Origin: Streptomyces sp. YIM 121038 | GTDB taxonomy: Bacteria > Actinomycetota > Actinomycetes > Streptomycetales > Streptomycetaceae | Direction: 5' to 3' | DNA: 64,000 nucleotides | Assembly: GCF_006088715.1 (NCBI RefSeq) | Contig: NZ_CP030771.1 | Span: forward strand, 4,588,001-4,652,000 | Shown here: positions 33,717 to 43,916 of the stretch, piece after piece | Layout of the letters: each line of letters starts with the position of its first letter | Numbering within the stretch: position 1 is the stretch's first letter | Notes under the pieces: generated by a model | Databases searched by the model: none | The model's input: only the letters and a program-made list of their open reading frames with translations | What the model was told of the DNA's origin: nothing | Position numbers and translations under genes: made by a program

Positions 33717-35990
33717 ATGAGCGAGCCCACCGCGCAGACCGAAGTCACGAGCCCCGACGCCGACGGCGTCCGGCACGCCCAGCCCTCCGTCGGCGCCCTC
33801 GCCGCGCACCGGCCGCACACGGTCGCGGCCGCCGTCTCCGACCTCGATCCGGACCTCGACGCCGACCTGGACGCGTACGACGAGGACGCCCAGGCGGGCC
33901 ACGGCGGCGCCGCCCTGCCGCAGGGCCGCTTCCTGGACCGGGAGCGCAGCTGGCTCGCCTTCAACGAACGCGTCCTGGAGCTCGCCGAGGACCCCACCAC
34001 GCCGCTCCTGGAGCGGGCGAACTTCCTGGCGATCTTCGCCTCGAACCTGGACGAGTTCTTCATGGTGCGGGTCGCGGGCCTCAAGCGCCGCATCGCGACC
34101 GGCGTCGCCACCCGTTCGGCCTCCGGCCTCCAGCCCCGCGAGGTCCTGGAGCTGATCTGGAACCGCTCCCGCGAGCTCATGGCCCGGCACGCCGCCTGCT
34201 ACCAGGAAGAGGTCGCCCCCGCCCTCGCCGACGAGGGCATCCACGTGGTGCGCTGGCACGAGCTCACCGACAAGGAGCAGTCCCGGCTCTACACGCTGTT
34301 CATGCAGCGCATCTTCCCGGTGCTCACCCCCCTGGCCGTGGACCCCGCGCACCCCTTCCCGTACATCTCGGGCCTGTCCCTGAACCTCGCCGTGGTCATC
34401 GAGAACCCGGTCAGCGGCCACGAGCACTTCGCCCGCGTCAAGGTCCCGCCGCTCCTGTCCCGCTTCCTGGAGGCCTCCCCGCAGCGGTACGTCCCCATCG
34501 AGGACGTCATCGCCGCGCCCAAGCACCTCCAGGAGCTGTTCCCGGGGATGAACATCCGGGAGCACCACATGTTCCGGCTCACCCGGAACGAGGACCTGGA
34601 GGTGGAGGAGGACGACGCGGAGAACCTGCTCCAGGCCCTGGAGAAGGAGCTCATGCGGCGCCGCTTCGGGCCGCCGGTGCGCCTGGAGGTGGAGGAGTCC
34701 ATCGACAAGGACGTCCTCGACCTGCTCGTGCGCGAGCTGAAGATCAGCGAGGCCGAGGTGTATCCGCTGCCGGGCCCGCTCGACCTCACCGGCCTGTTCG
34801 CCATCGCGGGCCTGGACCGGCCCGAGCTGAAGTACCCCAAGTTCGTCGCGGGCACCCACCGGGACCTCGCCGAGGTCGAGTCGGCGTCCGCGCCCGACAT
34901 CTTCGCCGCGCTGCGCGGCGGCCACGACGTGCTCCTGCACCACCCCTACGACTCGTTCTCCACGTCCGTGCAGGCCTTCCTGGAACAGGCCGCCGCCGAC
35001 GAGAACGTGCTCGCCATCAAGCAGACCCTGTACCGCACCTCCGGCGACTCGCCGATAGTGGACGCGCTCATCGACGCCGCCGAGTCCGGCAAGCAGGTCC
35101 TCGTCCTGGTCGAGATCAAGGCCCGCTTCGACGAGCAGGCCAACATCAAGTGGGCCCGCAAGCTGGAGGAGGCGGGCTGCCACGTCGTCTACGGCCTGGT
35201 CGGCCTGAAGACCCACTGCAAGCTGTCGCTCGTCGTCCGCCAGGAGGGCGACCAGCTGGTGCGCTACTCGCACGTGGGCACCGGCAACTACCACCCCAAG
35301 ACCGCCCGTCTGTACGAGGACCTGGGCCTGCTCACGGCCAACCAGGAAGTCGGCGCGGACCTCTCGGACCTGTTCAACCGGCTCTCGGGCTACTCGCGCC
35401 GCGAGACCTACCGCCGCCTTCTCGTGGCCCCGCGCTCGCTGCGCGACGGCCTGATCACCCGCATCAACCGCGAGGTCCAGCACCACCGCGCGGGCCGCCC
35501 CGCCTACGTCCGCATCAAGGTCAACTCGATCGTCGACGAGGCCGTCATCGACGCGCTGTACCGCGCCTCGCAGGCGGGCGTCACCGTCGACGTGTGGGTG
35601 CGCGGCATCTGTGCGGTGCGGCCGGGCGTCGCGGGGCTTTCCGAGAACATACGCGTGCGCTCCGTGCTCGGCCGCTTCCTGGAGCACTCCCGGGTCTTCG
35701 CCTTCGGCAACGGCGGCGAACCGGAGGTGTGGTTCGGCAGCGCCGACATGATGCACCGCAATCTCGACCGCCGCATCGAGGCGATGGTGAGGGTCATGGC
35801 CCCGGCCCACCGGGCCACCCTCAACCGGCTGCTCGAAACCGGCATGTCGGACACCACGGCCTCGTGGCACCTGGGGGCGGACGGCAACTGGACGCGGCAC
35901 GCCACGGATCCGGAAGGCCAGCCCCTGCGGAACGTACAGGAGATGCTCATAGACGCCCGGAGGCGCCGGCGTGGCACAGCAACACCATGA
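33717..35990 (+). CDS. ppk: Polyphosphate kinase
   Basis: 757 residues from ATG 33717 (GGAAGA upstream); a start at 33597 is possible and would add 40 low-complexity residues. After an acidic N-terminus come [54 protein letters not shown] and the histidine-containing [18 protein letters not shown]. It ends with [16 protein letters not shown], all hallmarks of PPK1. It makes polyphosphate from ATP and in Streptomyces can also run in reverse. It overlaps the CHAD gene by 20 bases. Confidence 0.95.
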   Translation: MSEPTAQTEVTSPDADGVRHAQPSVGALAAHRPHTVAAAVSDLDPDLDADLDAYDEDAQAGHGGAALPQGRFLDRERSWLAFNERVLELAEDPTTPLLERANFLAIFASNLDEFFMVRVAGLKRRIATGVATRSASGLQPREVLELIWNRSRELMARHAACYQEEVAPALADEGIHVVRWHELTDKEQSRLYTLFMQRIFPVLTPLAVDPAHPFPYISGLSLNLAVVIENPVSGHEHFARVKVPPLLSRFLEASPQRYVPIEDVIAAPKHLQELFPGMNIREHHMFRLTRNEDLEVEEDDAENLLQALEKELMRRRFGPPVRLEVEESIDKDVLDLLVRELKISEAEVYPLPGPLDLTGLFAIAGLDRPELKYPKFVAGTHRDLAEVESASAPDIFAALRGGHDVLLHHPYDSFSTSVQAFLEQAAADENVLAIKQTLYRTSGDSPIVDALIDAAESGKQVLVLVEIKARFDEQANIKWARKLEEAGCHVVYGLVGLKTHCKLSLVVRQEGDQLVRYSHVGTGNYHPKTARLYEDLGLLTANQEVGADLSDLFNRLSGYSRRETYRRLLVAPRSLRDGLITRINREVQHHRAGRPAYVRIKVNSIVDEAVIDALYRASQAGVTVDVWVRGICAVRPGVAGLSENIRVRSVLGRFLEHSRVFAFGNGGEPEVWFGSADMMHRNLDRRIEAMVRVMAPAHRATLNRLLETGMSDTTASWHLGADGNWTRHATDPEGQPLRNVQEMLIDARRRRRGTATP

Positions 35991-37086
35991 GATGACGGCG
36001 GGCGAGGCCCTGTCGGTCTACCTGCAGGACCAGGCGACCGAGTTCCTCCGCTCGCTGCGGCTGCACCGCGAGTCCTCCACGGACGCACAGGGGGCCGAGG
36101 AGTCGCTCGCCGCGGCCCGCTCGCTCCGGGGCGCCGCGCGCCGCGTCGGCGCCACGCTGCACACGTTCCGGCCCCTCCTGGACCAGGAGTGGACGGAAGC
36201 GCTCCGGCCGGAGCTGGCCTGGCTCTCGGGCACGCTGGCGCGCGAGCACGCCTACGCGGCCCGCCTGGACCGGCTCCTGGGCGCGCTCCACCGCCTGTCG
36301 ACCCCGGCCCCGGCCGTGCCCGCCGCCCCGGCCGCGGGCACCCGCCCGGCCGGACGAGCGGGGGATCCCCCGTTCCAGCGGAGCCGAGAGCTCGGGGACG
36401 GGTGGGCCCAGCCCCCGGCGCCCCGCACCGGCGAGGCGCGGGCCAGACAGGGCACCAGGAAGCCCGCGGGCCAGCTGGCCGTGGGCGCCGCCAAGGCCGC
36501 CGCCCTCCTGGAGCGGCAGCTGACCCTGGCCCGCACCCGGGCCCACTCCGCCGCGCTCCAGGCCTTCGGCTCGTCCCGCTTCCACGCCGTCGCCGACAGC
36601 GTCGCCGTCATGGCCAGCGACGTGCCCCTGCGCCCGGCCCCGGACACGGATCTGAAGCCCCTGGCCGCCCTGGCCGAGGGCCACCTCATGGAGGCGGTGG
36701 CCGCGCTGCCGCTGCTGCGCGCGGGCCACCCGTACAACGCCGAGGCCCTCGTCCACGGCCTGGCCGCGGACACGGCCCCGGAGGCCCAGGACGCCCCCTG
36801 GCTGAAGGTCCGCTCCCTGCTGCGACTGCACCGCTACGCCCAGGAGGTCCTCCTCGGCGACGCCCCGCCGGACGCCCGGCTCACCGCGGCGGGCGCGGCC
36901 CTGAACCGCCACCGCGAGGCGGCCGAGGCCGCCGCCGCGGCGGCCTCGGCGGCGCGCACCCCCCGCATCGCCCCGGCCACGGCGTACGCGCTCGGCGTCC
37001 TGCACGCCGACCAGCGCCACGAGGTGGAGGCGGCGAGGTTCGCGTTCCAGCAGGCGTGGCTGCGGGAGGCGGTCACGGCACCGTGA
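35971..37086 (+). CDS. CHAD-domain protein, partner of polyphosphate kinase
   Basis: 371 residues from GTG 35971, which has CGGAGGCG 7 bases upstream inside ppk; an ATG at 35992 is the alternative. The CHAD helical fold is seen from its conserved basic and His-bearing helices ([41 protein letters not shown], later HRYAQEVLL). CHAD domains bind polyphosphate, so the fused expression with ppk is meaningful. The linker at about residues 122-148 ([17 protein letters not shown]) comes from an inserted repeat (36335-36411). It is followed by a Nudix gene 21 bases later. Confidence 0.9.
   Translation: MAQQHHEMTAGEALSVYLQDQATEFLRSLRLHRESSTDAQGAEESLAAARSLRGAARRVGATLHTFRPLLDQEWTEALRPELAWLSGTLAREHAYAARLDRLLGALHRLSTPAPAVPAAPAAGTRPAGRAGDPPFQRSRELGDGWAQPPAPRTGEARARQGTRKPAGQLAVGAAKAAALLERQLTLARTRAHSAALQAFGSSRFHAVADSVAVMASDVPLRPAPDTDLKPLAALAEGHLMEAVAALPLLRAGHPYNAEALVHGLAADTAPEAQDAPWLKVRSLLRLHRYAQEVLLGDAPPDARLTAAGAALNRHREAAEAAAAAASAARTPRIAPATAYALGVLHADQRHEVEAARFAFQQAWLREAVTAP
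36335..36411. repeat. Element A+B copy inside the CHAD gene
   Basis: GGGCACCCGCCC at the left and GGACGGGTGGGCCC at the right enclose a B-type middle (GGGGGATCCCCCGTTCCAGC, GAGCCGAGAGCTCGG). It is read through in frame and encodes a linker between helices of the CHAD protein. Confidence 0.6.
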
Positions 37087-37107
37087 CGACCTGAGGGAGG
37101 GCGCCCC

Positions 37108-37542
37108 GTGACAGCACTGCCGACGCCGGAGCCGATCAGGGCGGCGGGCTGCGTCCTGTGGCGCCGCCGCACCGTCCCGGAGGGCCTGGAGATCTGCCTG
37201 GTCCACCGGCCCAAGTACGACGACTGGTCCCATCCGAAGGGCAAGCTCAAGCCCGGCGAGACCCCGCTCGCCTGCGCCCTGCGCGAGGTCGAGGAGGAGA
37301 CGGGCCACCGCTGCGTGCCCGGCCCGCCGCTGCCCTCGGCCCACTACACCGTGGGCGGCCGCCCCAAGTGCGTCGACTACTGGTCCGCCGAGGCCGCTGA
37401 CGGCCATTTCCGGCCCGGCCGCGAGGTCGACCGCATCCGCTGGCTGGTGCCGCACGAGGCCCGCGCCCGCCTCACCCAGCTCCGCGACCGCGAGCTCCTC
37501 GACGCCTTCCTGGCGGCCCCGTACACCCCCGGGGCGCCCTGA
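37108..37542 (+). CDS. Nudix hydrolase (MutT-like)
   Basis: 144 residues from GTG 37108, behind GAGGGAGGGC. The Nudix box GKLKPGETPLACALREVEEETG is complete (GX5EX7REUXEEXGU; positions about 47-68 of the product). It opens with AAGCVLWRRR. Members hydrolyse nucleoside diphosphate derivatives, oxidised dNTPs or diadenosine polyphosphates. Position as third gene of the ppk operon suggests a link to polyphosphate or nucleotide turnover (inference). The last gene before the pst promoter. Confidence 0.93.
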   Translation: MTALPTPEPIRAAGCVLWRRRTVPEGLEICLVHRPKYDDWSHPKGKLKPGETPLACALREVEEETGHRCVPGPPLPSAHYTVGGRPKCVDYWSAEAADGHFRPGREVDRIRWLVPHEARARLTQLRDRELLDAFLAAPYTPGAP

Positions 37543-37677
37543 CCCCGCAGCCACCTGCGGCTCCGTCCTCAGCAGGGGCACGCACTACCCCGCGTGCGCC
37601 GACACATGCGCGCCTGGCAAATCTTTCACGCGCCTGTCGATGTAATCAGCCCGTGACCTCACCACAAAGTCCGCGTA

Positions 37678-37721
37678 GGTTCACCGCTCGTTCACTTACG
37701 CCCATCGGCGGCTTCACCTGT
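37678..37721 (+). promoter_or_regulatory. PHO box upstream of pstS
   Basis: Four 11-base direct repeat units: GGTTCACCGCT (37678), CGTTCACTTAC (37689), a weak third unit (37700-37710) and GCTTCACCTGT (37711-37721). Units 1, 2 and 4 match the PhoP consensus (GTTCACC-type core). It lies about 160 bases upstream of the pstS GTG and predicts PhoR/PhoP activation on phosphate starvation. The rest of the 37543-37881 gap is leader with no gene. Confidence 0.88.
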
Positions 37722-37881
37722 TCTGCCTAATTTCGGCCTTACGCGAAGCGCGGCGAGATCGCCAGACCGCCTCCGCTCCGCGCGCTCGAACCACCGGCCA
37801 CCATGGCCACCCGAACCACTTCGCACGCCGCCACGACAGGCCAGCCACACGGCCGGCGGCTCCCGGAAGGAACTCCCGAAA

Positions 37882-39003
37882 GTGAAGCTTCAGCGCATGA
37901 ACCGGCGGGCCCTCACCCTCGGTGCTCTCGCCGTCTCCGGCGCCCTGGCCCTCACGGCGTGCGGCTCGGACGACGACGGCAGCAGCAACGGCGGCAAGAA
38001 GACCACCGCCAACAGCAACATCGACTGCGAGGGCGCCAAGGGCCAGCTCATGGCCTCCGGCTCGTCCGCGCAGAAGGGCGCGATCGACGCCTGGGTCAAG
38101 CAGTACCGCGCGGCCTGCAAGGACGTGCAGCTGCAGTACAAGCCCGACGGCTCCGGCGCCGGCATCACCTCCTTCCTCCAGGGCCAGACCGCCTTCGCGG
38201 GCTCCGACTCGGCCCTGAAGCCCGAGGAGATCGCCAAGTCGAAGAAGGTCTGCAAGGACAGCCAGGCCATCGACCTGCCGCTGGTCGGCGGCCCGATCGC
38301 GATCGGCTACAACGTCCCGGGCGTCGACAGCCTGACCCTGGACGCCAAGACCGTCGCCGACATCTTCAACGACAAGATCAAGACCTGGGACGACGCGGCG
38401 ATCAAGAAGCTCAACCCGGACGCCAAGCTCCCCGGCACCAAGATCCAGGCCTTCCACCGCTCCGACGAGTCCGGCACCACGGACAACTTCACCAAGTACC
38501 TGAAGGGCGCCGCGCCCTCCGCCTGGCCGCACGAGCCCGCGAAGATCTGGGCGGCCAAGGGCGGCCAGTCCGCGAGCGGCTCCTCCGGCGTCGCCCAGCA
38601 GGTGAAGCAGACCGAGGGCGCCATCTCCTACATGGAGCTGTCGTACGCCAAGGAAGGCATCAAGACCGTCGACATCAAGACGGACGCCAAGGAGCCGGTC
38701 AAGGCCACCGTCGACAACGCCTCCAAGGCCATCTCCGAGGCCAAGGTCGTCGGCAAGGGCAAGGACCTGGCCATGGAGCTGAACTACAAGCCCACGGCCG
38801 AGGGCGCGTACCCGATCATCCTGGTCACGTACGAGATCGTCTGCGAGAAGAACAACAACAAGGACACCCTCGCCACCACGAAGTCCTTCCTGAACTACAT
38901 CGCCAGCGAGGACGGCCAGTCCGTGCTCAAGGACGAGTCCTACGCGCCGATGCCGACCGAGATCATCACCAAGGTCCGCGAGACCGTCAAGGGCCTGAGC
39001 TGA
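37882..39003 (+). CDS. pstS: Phosphate ABC transporter, substrate-binding lipoprotein PstS
   Basis: 373 residues from GTG 37882. The signal peptide ends in the lipobox LALTAC, followed by a Ser/Asn/Lys-rich spacer. The binding domain has ASGSSAQKGAIDAWV, SDSALKPEEI, IAIGYNVPGV, HRSDESGTTDNF and SYAPMPTEI. These residues coordinate phosphate in PstS proteins. GGAAGGAAC is about 13 bases upstream. PhoP-controlled through the PHO box; first gene of pstSCAB. Confidence 0.97.
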   Translation: MKLQRMNRRALTLGALAVSGALALTACGSDDDGSSNGGKKTTANSNIDCEGAKGQLMASGSSAQKGAIDAWVKQYRAACKDVQLQYKPDGSGAGITSFLQGQTAFAGSDSALKPEEIAKSKKVCKDSQAIDLPLVGGPIAIGYNVPGVDSLTLDAKTVADIFNDKIKTWDDAAIKKLNPDAKLPGTKIQAFHRSDESGTTDNFTKYLKGAAPSAWPHEPAKIWAAKGGQSASGSSGVAQQVKQTEGAISYMELSYAKEGIKTVDIKTDAKEPVKATVDNASKAISEAKVVGKGKDLAMELNYKPTAEGAYPIILVTYEIVCEKNNNKDTLATTKSFLNYIASEDGQSVLKDESYAPMPTEIITKVRETVKGLS

Positions 39004-39108
39004 ACCTGCGCGCGGCCCGCCTGACCGGCGGGCCGCGCCGTCCGGTGCACCGCCGCCTGGAGCCGACCGCGCCCGCCGCACGGCCGGCTCCGCAGACCGG
39101 AGAACCCC

Positions 39109-40134
39109 ATGGACATACCCACCGACACGCCTCCCCCGCCCTCGCACGTCGAGGACACCAAGCCGACGACCACCGAGCAGAAGCGCGCCGCACGCGGCGC
39201 CACCCGCCCCGGTGACCGGATCTTCCTCGCCCTCTCGCGGGGCTCCGGCATCGCGCTGCTGCTGATCATGGCCGCCGTCGCGGCCTTCCTCGCCTACCGC
39301 GCGTCCATCGCGCTCGCGGACAACGAGGGCAACTTCCTCACCACCTTCGAGTGGGACCCCGCGGGCTCCCTGCACGACGGCAAGCCCTACTTCGGCATCG
39401 CCGTCCTGGTCTTCGGCACCATCGTGAGCTCGATCATCGCGCTCGTCATCGCCGTGCCCGTGGCCATCGGCATCGCGCTGTTCATCTCGCACTACGCGCC
39501 GCGCAGGCTGGCCGCCCCCATCGCCTTCGTGATCGACCTGCTGGCCGCCGTGCCCTCGATCGTGTACGGCCTGTGGGGCGCCCTCGTGGTCGCCCCGAAC
39601 CTCACCGGCCTCTACAGCTGGCTCGACGACTACTTCGGCTGGACCGGCATCTTCGAGTACGAGGGCGGCGCCCCGCGCTCCCTCATGACCGTCGGCATCC
39701 TGCTCGCGATCATGATCCTGCCGATCATCACCAACGTGAGCCGCGAGGTCTTCCTCCAGGTCCCGAAGATGCACGAGGAGGCCGCCCTGGCCCTCGGCGC
39801 CACGCGCTGGGAGGTCATCCGCATGTCGGTGCTCCCCTTCGGCCGCTCCGGCATCATCTCCGCCTCGATGCTGGGCCTCGGCCGCGCGCTCGGCGAGACG
39901 ATCGCCGTGGCCACCGTGCTCTCCCCGACCTTCGTGATCCAGGCGTCCGTACTCGACTACGGCGGCGGCACGTTCGCGCAGAACATCGCCAGCAAGTTCA
40001 GCGAGGCCAGCGAGTACGGCCGCGACGCCCTCATCGCCTCCGGTCTCGTCCTCTTCGTCATCACTCTCCTTGTCAACGGCGCGGCCCGGCTGATCATCGC
40101 CCGCCGCAAGGAGTACTCGGGGGCCAACGCATGA
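39109..40134 (+). CDS. pstC: Phosphate ABC transporter permease PstC
   Basis: 341 residues. After a soluble Pro/Thr-rich N-terminus, six transmembrane helices are visible. The permease EAA loop is EEAALALGATRWEVIRMSVLPFGRSGI, seen in pieces around residues 224-250. It forms the channel with PstA. Its stop overlaps the pstA start (ATGA). GGAGAA precedes the ATG, 105 bases after pstS. Confidence 0.96.
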   Translation: MDIPTDTPPPPSHVEDTKPTTTEQKRAARGATRPGDRIFLALSRGSGIALLLIMAAVAAFLAYRASIALADNEGNFLTTFEWDPAGSLHDGKPYFGIAVLVFGTIVSSIIALVIAVPVAIGIALFISHYAPRRLAAPIAFVIDLLAAVPSIVYGLWGALVVAPNLTGLYSWLDDYFGWTGIFEYEGGAPRSLMTVGILLAIMILPIITNVSREVFLQVPKMHEEAALALGATRWEVIRMSVLPFGRSGIISASMLGLGRALGETIAVATVLSPTFVIQASVLDYGGGTFAQNIASKFSEASEYGRDALIASGLVLFVITLLVNGAARLIIARRKEYSGANA

Positions 40135-41186
40135 GCACCACGACCGTCACGCCCGCCCCCGCCGGCCTGAAGTCCGCGCGCCTGCCCCGCTGGACGCCCT
40201 ACGTCGTCGCGGCCGGCTCGCTCGCCGTGGCGAGCGCCGTCGGCCTCGCGGCGGACCTGAGCTCCCGCGTCCAGTGGGGCCTGATCGCGGCGCTGCTGTT
40301 CGTCGGCGTCTCCTACGCCCTCGCGGCCCGTGTGGAAGGCGCCCGCCAGGCCAAGGACCGCCTCGCCACCTCGGTGGTGTGGGTCATGTTCCTGCTGGCC
40401 GTCGTGCCGCTGGCCTCGCTCATCTACGAGACCGTCCAGCGCGGCACCGAGGTCTTCAACGGCTACTTCCTGACCCACTCGATGGGCGTCGTCGCCGACG
40501 ACGAGCCCGGCGGCGGCATCTACCACGCCCTCATCGGCACCCTGGAGCAGGTCGGGCTCGCCTGCCTGATCGCCGTGCCGATCGGTCTGCTCACCGCGAT
40601 CTACCTCGTCGAGTACGGGCGGGGCAAGCTCGCCAAGGCCGTCACCTTCTTCGTCGACGTGATGACGGGCATCCCGTCCATCGTCGCGGGTCTGTTCGTC
40701 CTCAGCTTCTGGATCCTGATCCTGGGCTTCGACTTCTCCGGCTGGGCCGGCGCCATGGCGCTGTCGATCCTGATGATGCCGGTGGTCGTGCGCTCCACCG
40801 AGGAGATGCTGAAGCTCGTCCCGAACGAGCTGCGCGAGGCGTCGCTCGCCCTCGGCGTACCGAAGTGGCGCACCATCCTGAAGGTGGTCCTGCCGACCGC
40901 GATCGGCGGCATCACGACCGGCGTCATGCTGGCGGTGGCCCGCATCGCGGGCGAGACCGCCCCCGTGCTGCTGCTCGTGTGGACGAACCCCTTCATCAAC
41001 ACGAACCCGTTCGACGGCCCCCAGGGCTCGCTGCCGCTGTACATCTACCAGCAGTACGCGTCCGGCACCAACGCCGGTTACGACCGTGCCTGGGCGGCGG
41101 CCCTCGCCCTGATCGCCTTCATCATGATCCTCAATCTCGTGGCCCGCGGCATCGCCCGCTGGAAGGCCCCGAAGACCGGTCGCTGA
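40131..41186 (+). CDS. pstA: Phosphate ABC transporter permease PstA
   Basis: 351 residues with an N-terminal pair of extra hydrophobic spans (about 24-70) before the six-helix permease core. The EAA loop is ELREASLALGVPKWRTILKVV. The start overlaps the pstC stop by 4 bases. It partners PstC in phosphate uptake across the membrane. Confidence 0.96.
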   Translation: MSTTTVTPAPAGLKSARLPRWTPYVVAAGSLAVASAVGLAADLSSRVQWGLIAALLFVGVSYALAARVEGARQAKDRLATSVVWVMFLLAVVPLASLIYETVQRGTEVFNGYFLTHSMGVVADDEPGGGIYHALIGTLEQVGLACLIAVPIGLLTAIYLVEYGRGKLAKAVTFFVDVMTGIPSIVAGLFVLSFWILILGFDFSGWAGAMALSILMMPVVVRSTEEMLKLVPNELREASLALGVPKWRTILKVVLPTAIGGITTGVMLAVARIAGETAPVLLLVWTNPFINTNPFDGPQGSLPLYIYQQYASGTNAGYDRAWAAALALIAFIMILNLVARGIARWKAPKTGR

Positions 41187-41237
41187 CGCGGCCACAAGCG
41201 ACCACCCGCAGTGCCCCTCTCGAAAGCAGTGATCCCC

Positions 41238-42014
41238 ATGGCCAAGCGAATCGACGTCTCGGGCCTCAACGCCTTCTACGGCTCGCACAAGGCGATCGAA
41301 GACATCTCCATGACCGTCGAGCCCCGCTCGGTGACGGCCTTCATCGGCCCCTCCGGCTGCGGCAAGTCCACGTTCCTGCGCACCCTGAACCGCATGCACG
41401 AGGTCACGCCCGGCGGCCGCGTGGAGGGCAAGGTCCTCCTGGACGGCGACGACCTGTACGGCTCGGGCGTCGACCCCGTGAACGTCCGCCGCACCATCGG
41501 CATGGTCTTCCAGCGCCCGAACCCGTTCCCCACGATGTCGATCTACGACAACGTGGCGGCGGGCCTGAAGCTCAACGGCTCGTACAAGAAGTCCGAGCTG
41601 AACGACGTCGTCGAGAAGTCCCTCAAGGGCGCCAACCTCTGGAACGAGGTCAAGGACCGCCTGAACAAGCCCGGCTCCGGCCTCTCCGGCGGCCAGCAGC
41701 AGCGCCTGTGCATCGCCCGCGCGATCGCGGTGGAGCCGCAGGTCCTGCTCATGGACGAGCCCTGCTCGGCCCTCGACCCGATCTCCACCCTCGCCATCGA
41801 GGACCTGATCGGCGAGCTGAAGGAACGCTTCACGATCGTCATCGTGACGCACAACATGCAGCAGGCGGCCCGCGTCTCGGACCGCACGGCGTTCTTCAAC
41901 CTCGCGGCGGTCGGCCAGCCCGGCAAGCTCGTCGAGATCGACGACACCGAGCGGATCTTCTCCAACCCGTCCGTCCAGGCCACCGAGGACTACATCTCCG
42001 GCCGCTTCGGCTAG
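41238..42014 (+). CDS. pstB: Phosphate ABC transporter ATP-binding protein PstB
   Basis: 258 residues, the usual PstB length, from ATG 41238. Walker [10 protein letters not shown]-loop FQRPNPFP, signature LSGGQQQRL, Walker [13 protein letters not shown] and the H-loop in [12 protein letters not shown]. It powers the PstCA channel. An in-frame start 9 codons earlier is less PstB-like. A terminator follows at 42070-42100. Confidence 0.97.
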   Translation: MAKRIDVSGLNAFYGSHKAIEDISMTVEPRSVTAFIGPSGCGKSTFLRTLNRMHEVTPGGRVEGKVLLDGDDLYGSGVDPVNVRRTIGMVFQRPNPFPTMSIYDNVAAGLKLNGSYKKSELNDVVEKSLKGANLWNEVKDRLNKPGSGLSGGQQQRLCIARAIAVEPQVLLMDEPCSALDPISTLAIEDLIGELKERFTIVIVTHNMQQAARVSDRTAFFNLAAVGQPGKLVEIDDTERIFSNPSVQATEDYISGRFG

Positions 42015-42069
42015 GCCGCCCCGACTCCCCGCGGTGCTGCATGGCGGTGCCACCGCGGGGAACGCAAAA

Positions 42070-42100
42070 GGGCCCGCCCCTGGCTCCCGGGGGCGGGCCC
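42070..42100. terminator. Bidirectional terminator between pstB and the PiT gene
   Basis: GGGCCCGCCCC at 42070-42080 pairs perfectly with GGGGCGGGCCC at 42090-42100 (9-base loop), preceded by AAAA on the pst side. It separates two convergent transcription units. Confidence 0.8.
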
Positions 42101-42121
42101 GCGTGCATACGGCTGCTGGAG

Positions 42122-43120
42122 TTACAGGAACGCCAGATTCACGATCCAGAAGCTGACCGCGGCGACGATCGCGGCGGCGGGCATCGTGATGAACCAGCCG
42201 AGGATGATGTTCTTGGCGACGCCCCAGCGCACGGCGTTGACACGCTTCGTGGCACCCACACCCATGATCGCCGAGGTGATCACATGCGTCGTGGAGATCG
42301 GCGCGTGGAACATGAACGCGGTGGTGAACATGATCCCCGCGCCCGTGGTCTCCGCGGCGAACCCCTGCGGCGGGTCCAGCTCGATGATCTTCCGCCCGAG
42401 CGTCCGCATGATCCGCCAGCCACCGGCGTACGTGCCGAGCGACAGCATCACCGCGCAGGAGATCTTCACCCAGACCGGAATCGGGTCGCCCGGGTTCTCG
42501 ACGTCGGCGATGACGAGCGCCATCACCACGATGCCCATGGTCTTCTGCGCGTCCTGCAGGCCGTGCCCGAGCGCCATGCCGGCGGCCGACACGGTCTGGG
42601 CGATCCGGAAGCCCCGCTTGGCCTTGTGCGGATTGGCCTTGCGGAACATCCACATGATCGCGCACATGACGAGGTAGCCCGCCACGAGACCGACGATCGG
42701 CGACAGGAACATCGGGATGACGATCTTCTCGACGACGCCGGACCAGATGACCCCGATGCCCCCGGCGAGCGCGGCACCCACGAGACCGCCGAAGAGCGCG
42801 TGCGAGGAGGACGAGGGGAGACCGAAGTACCAGGTGACGAGGTTCCACACGATCGCGCCGACCAGACCGGCGAAGAGGATCCACATCCCCTTGGTGCCGT
42901 GCGGCGTCTCGATCAGCCCCTCGCTGACCGTCTTGGCGATCCCGCTGCCCAGGAAGGCTCCGGCCAGGTTCATCACCGCGGCCATGGCGAGCGCCGCGCG
43001 AGGTGTCAGGGCACGGGTGGAGACGGAGGTGGCGATGGCGTTCGCGGAGTCGTGAAAGCCGTTCGTATACGTGAAGCCGAGCGCGACACCGATGGTCACG
43101 ATCAGAGCGAAGGTGTCCAT
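42122..43120 (-). CDS. Low-affinity inorganic phosphate transporter, PiT family
   Basis: 332 residues, about ten transmembrane helices. The repeated PiT signature is present: GFTYTNGFHDSANAIATSVSTRAL (in pieces near residues 14-40) and, in the second half, ISTTHVITSAIMGVGAT. It imports metal-phosphate with a proton. It follows the DUF47 gene by 8 bases, the standard PitA/DUF47 operon. No clear PHO box was found upstream of that operon. Confidence 0.95.
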   Translation of the reverse strand: MDTFALIVTIGVALGFTYTNGFHDSANAIATSVSTRALTPRAALAMAAVMNLAGAFLGSGIAKTVSEGLIETPHGTKGMWILFAGLVGAIVWNLVTWYFGLPSSSSHALFGGLVGAALAGGIGVIWSGVVEKIVIPMFLSPIVGLVAGYLVMCAIMWMFRKANPHKAKRGFRIAQTVSAAGMALGHGLQDAQKTMGIVVMALVIADVENPGDPIPVWVKISCAVMLSLGTYAGGWRIMRTLGRKIIELDPPQGFAAETTGAGIMFTTAFMFHAPISTTHVITSAIMGVGATKRVNAVRWGVAKNIILGWFITMPAAAIVAAVSFWIVNLAFL

Positions 43121-43128
43121 GAAGGTAC

Positions 43129-43749
43129 TCAGGACTCCTTGACCGCGATGGTCTCCACGGTGTTCGCCACGTGCTCGAACGCGTCGGCGGCCTCTTCGAG
43201 GACGTCCACGATCTGCTTGAGCTTCAGCACCTCGATGGCGTCGTACTTGCCGTTGAAGAGGTGGGCGAGCAGCTTGCGGTGGATCTGGTCGGCCTGGTTC
43301 TCCAGGCGGTTGACCTCGATCCAGTATTCGGTGAGGTTGTCCATGGTGCGCAGGTGCGGCATGGCCTCGGCCGTCAGCTCGGCGGCCCGGGCGAGGACCT
43401 CGATCTGCTGCTCGACGCCCTTGGGGAGCTCCTCGACCTGGTACAGGACGACCAGGTCGACGGCCTCCTCCATGAAGTCCATGATGTCGTCGAGCGAGGA
43501 CGCGAGGGAGTAGATGTCCTCGCGGTCGAACGGCGTGATGAACGAGGAGTTCAGCTGGTGGAAGATCGCATGCGTCGCGTCGTCCCCCGCGTGTTCCGCG
43601 GCCCGCATACGCTCTGCGATCTCGGCTCGGGCCGAGGCGTCGGCCCCGAGCAGTTCCATCAGGAGCTTCGAGCCCGTGACGATGTTGTCCGCGGATGCGG
43701 CGAACATGTCGTAGAAGCTCGTCTCCCTGGGGGTCAGACGAAATCGCAC
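43129..43749 (-). CDS. DUF47 (PhoU-like) accessory protein of the PiT transporter
   Basis: 206 residues, all helical. It begins MRFRLTPRETSFYDMFAASA and contains AEHAGDDATH, TPFDREDIYSLASSLDDIMDF and LENQADQIHRKLL, the PhoU-like metal-binding helical repeats of the TIGR00153/DUF47 family. It probably regulates phosphate flux through the adjacent PiT protein. A single upstream TAGCAT could be its -10. Confidence 0.94.
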   Translation of the reverse strand: MRFRLTPRETSFYDMFAASADNIVTGSKLLMELLGADASARAEIAERMRAAEHAGDDATHAIFHQLNSSFITPFDREDIYSLASSLDDIMDFMEEAVDLVVLYQVEELPKGVEQQIEVLARAAELTAEAMPHLRTMDNLTEYWIEVNRLENQADQIHRKLLAHLFNGKYDAIEVLKLKQIVDVLEEAADAFEHVANTVETIAVKES

Positions 43750-43884
43750 GTGGGGTCCTCGGGGTGCTTTGGATGCGGTCAGGCTGATGCTAGGCGCATC
43801 ATCTGGCCACGGCTAACCGGCCATACCCCAGTGTCGCCCATCAGGCACAGTGATCAGCACACCACCCGAGAAATCAAGTACCCT

Positions 43885-43901
43885 ATACCCAGTAGGGGTA
43901 T
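43885..43901. promoter_or_regulatory. CsoR operator
   Basis: ATACCC-AGTAG-GGGTAT, perfect 6-base arms, is the typical G-tract palindrome recognised by CsoR. It ends 15 bases before the csoR start and overlaps its promoter, so autoregulation by copper is expected. Confidence 0.8.
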
Positions 43902-43916
43902 GCACAGGAGGACGCG

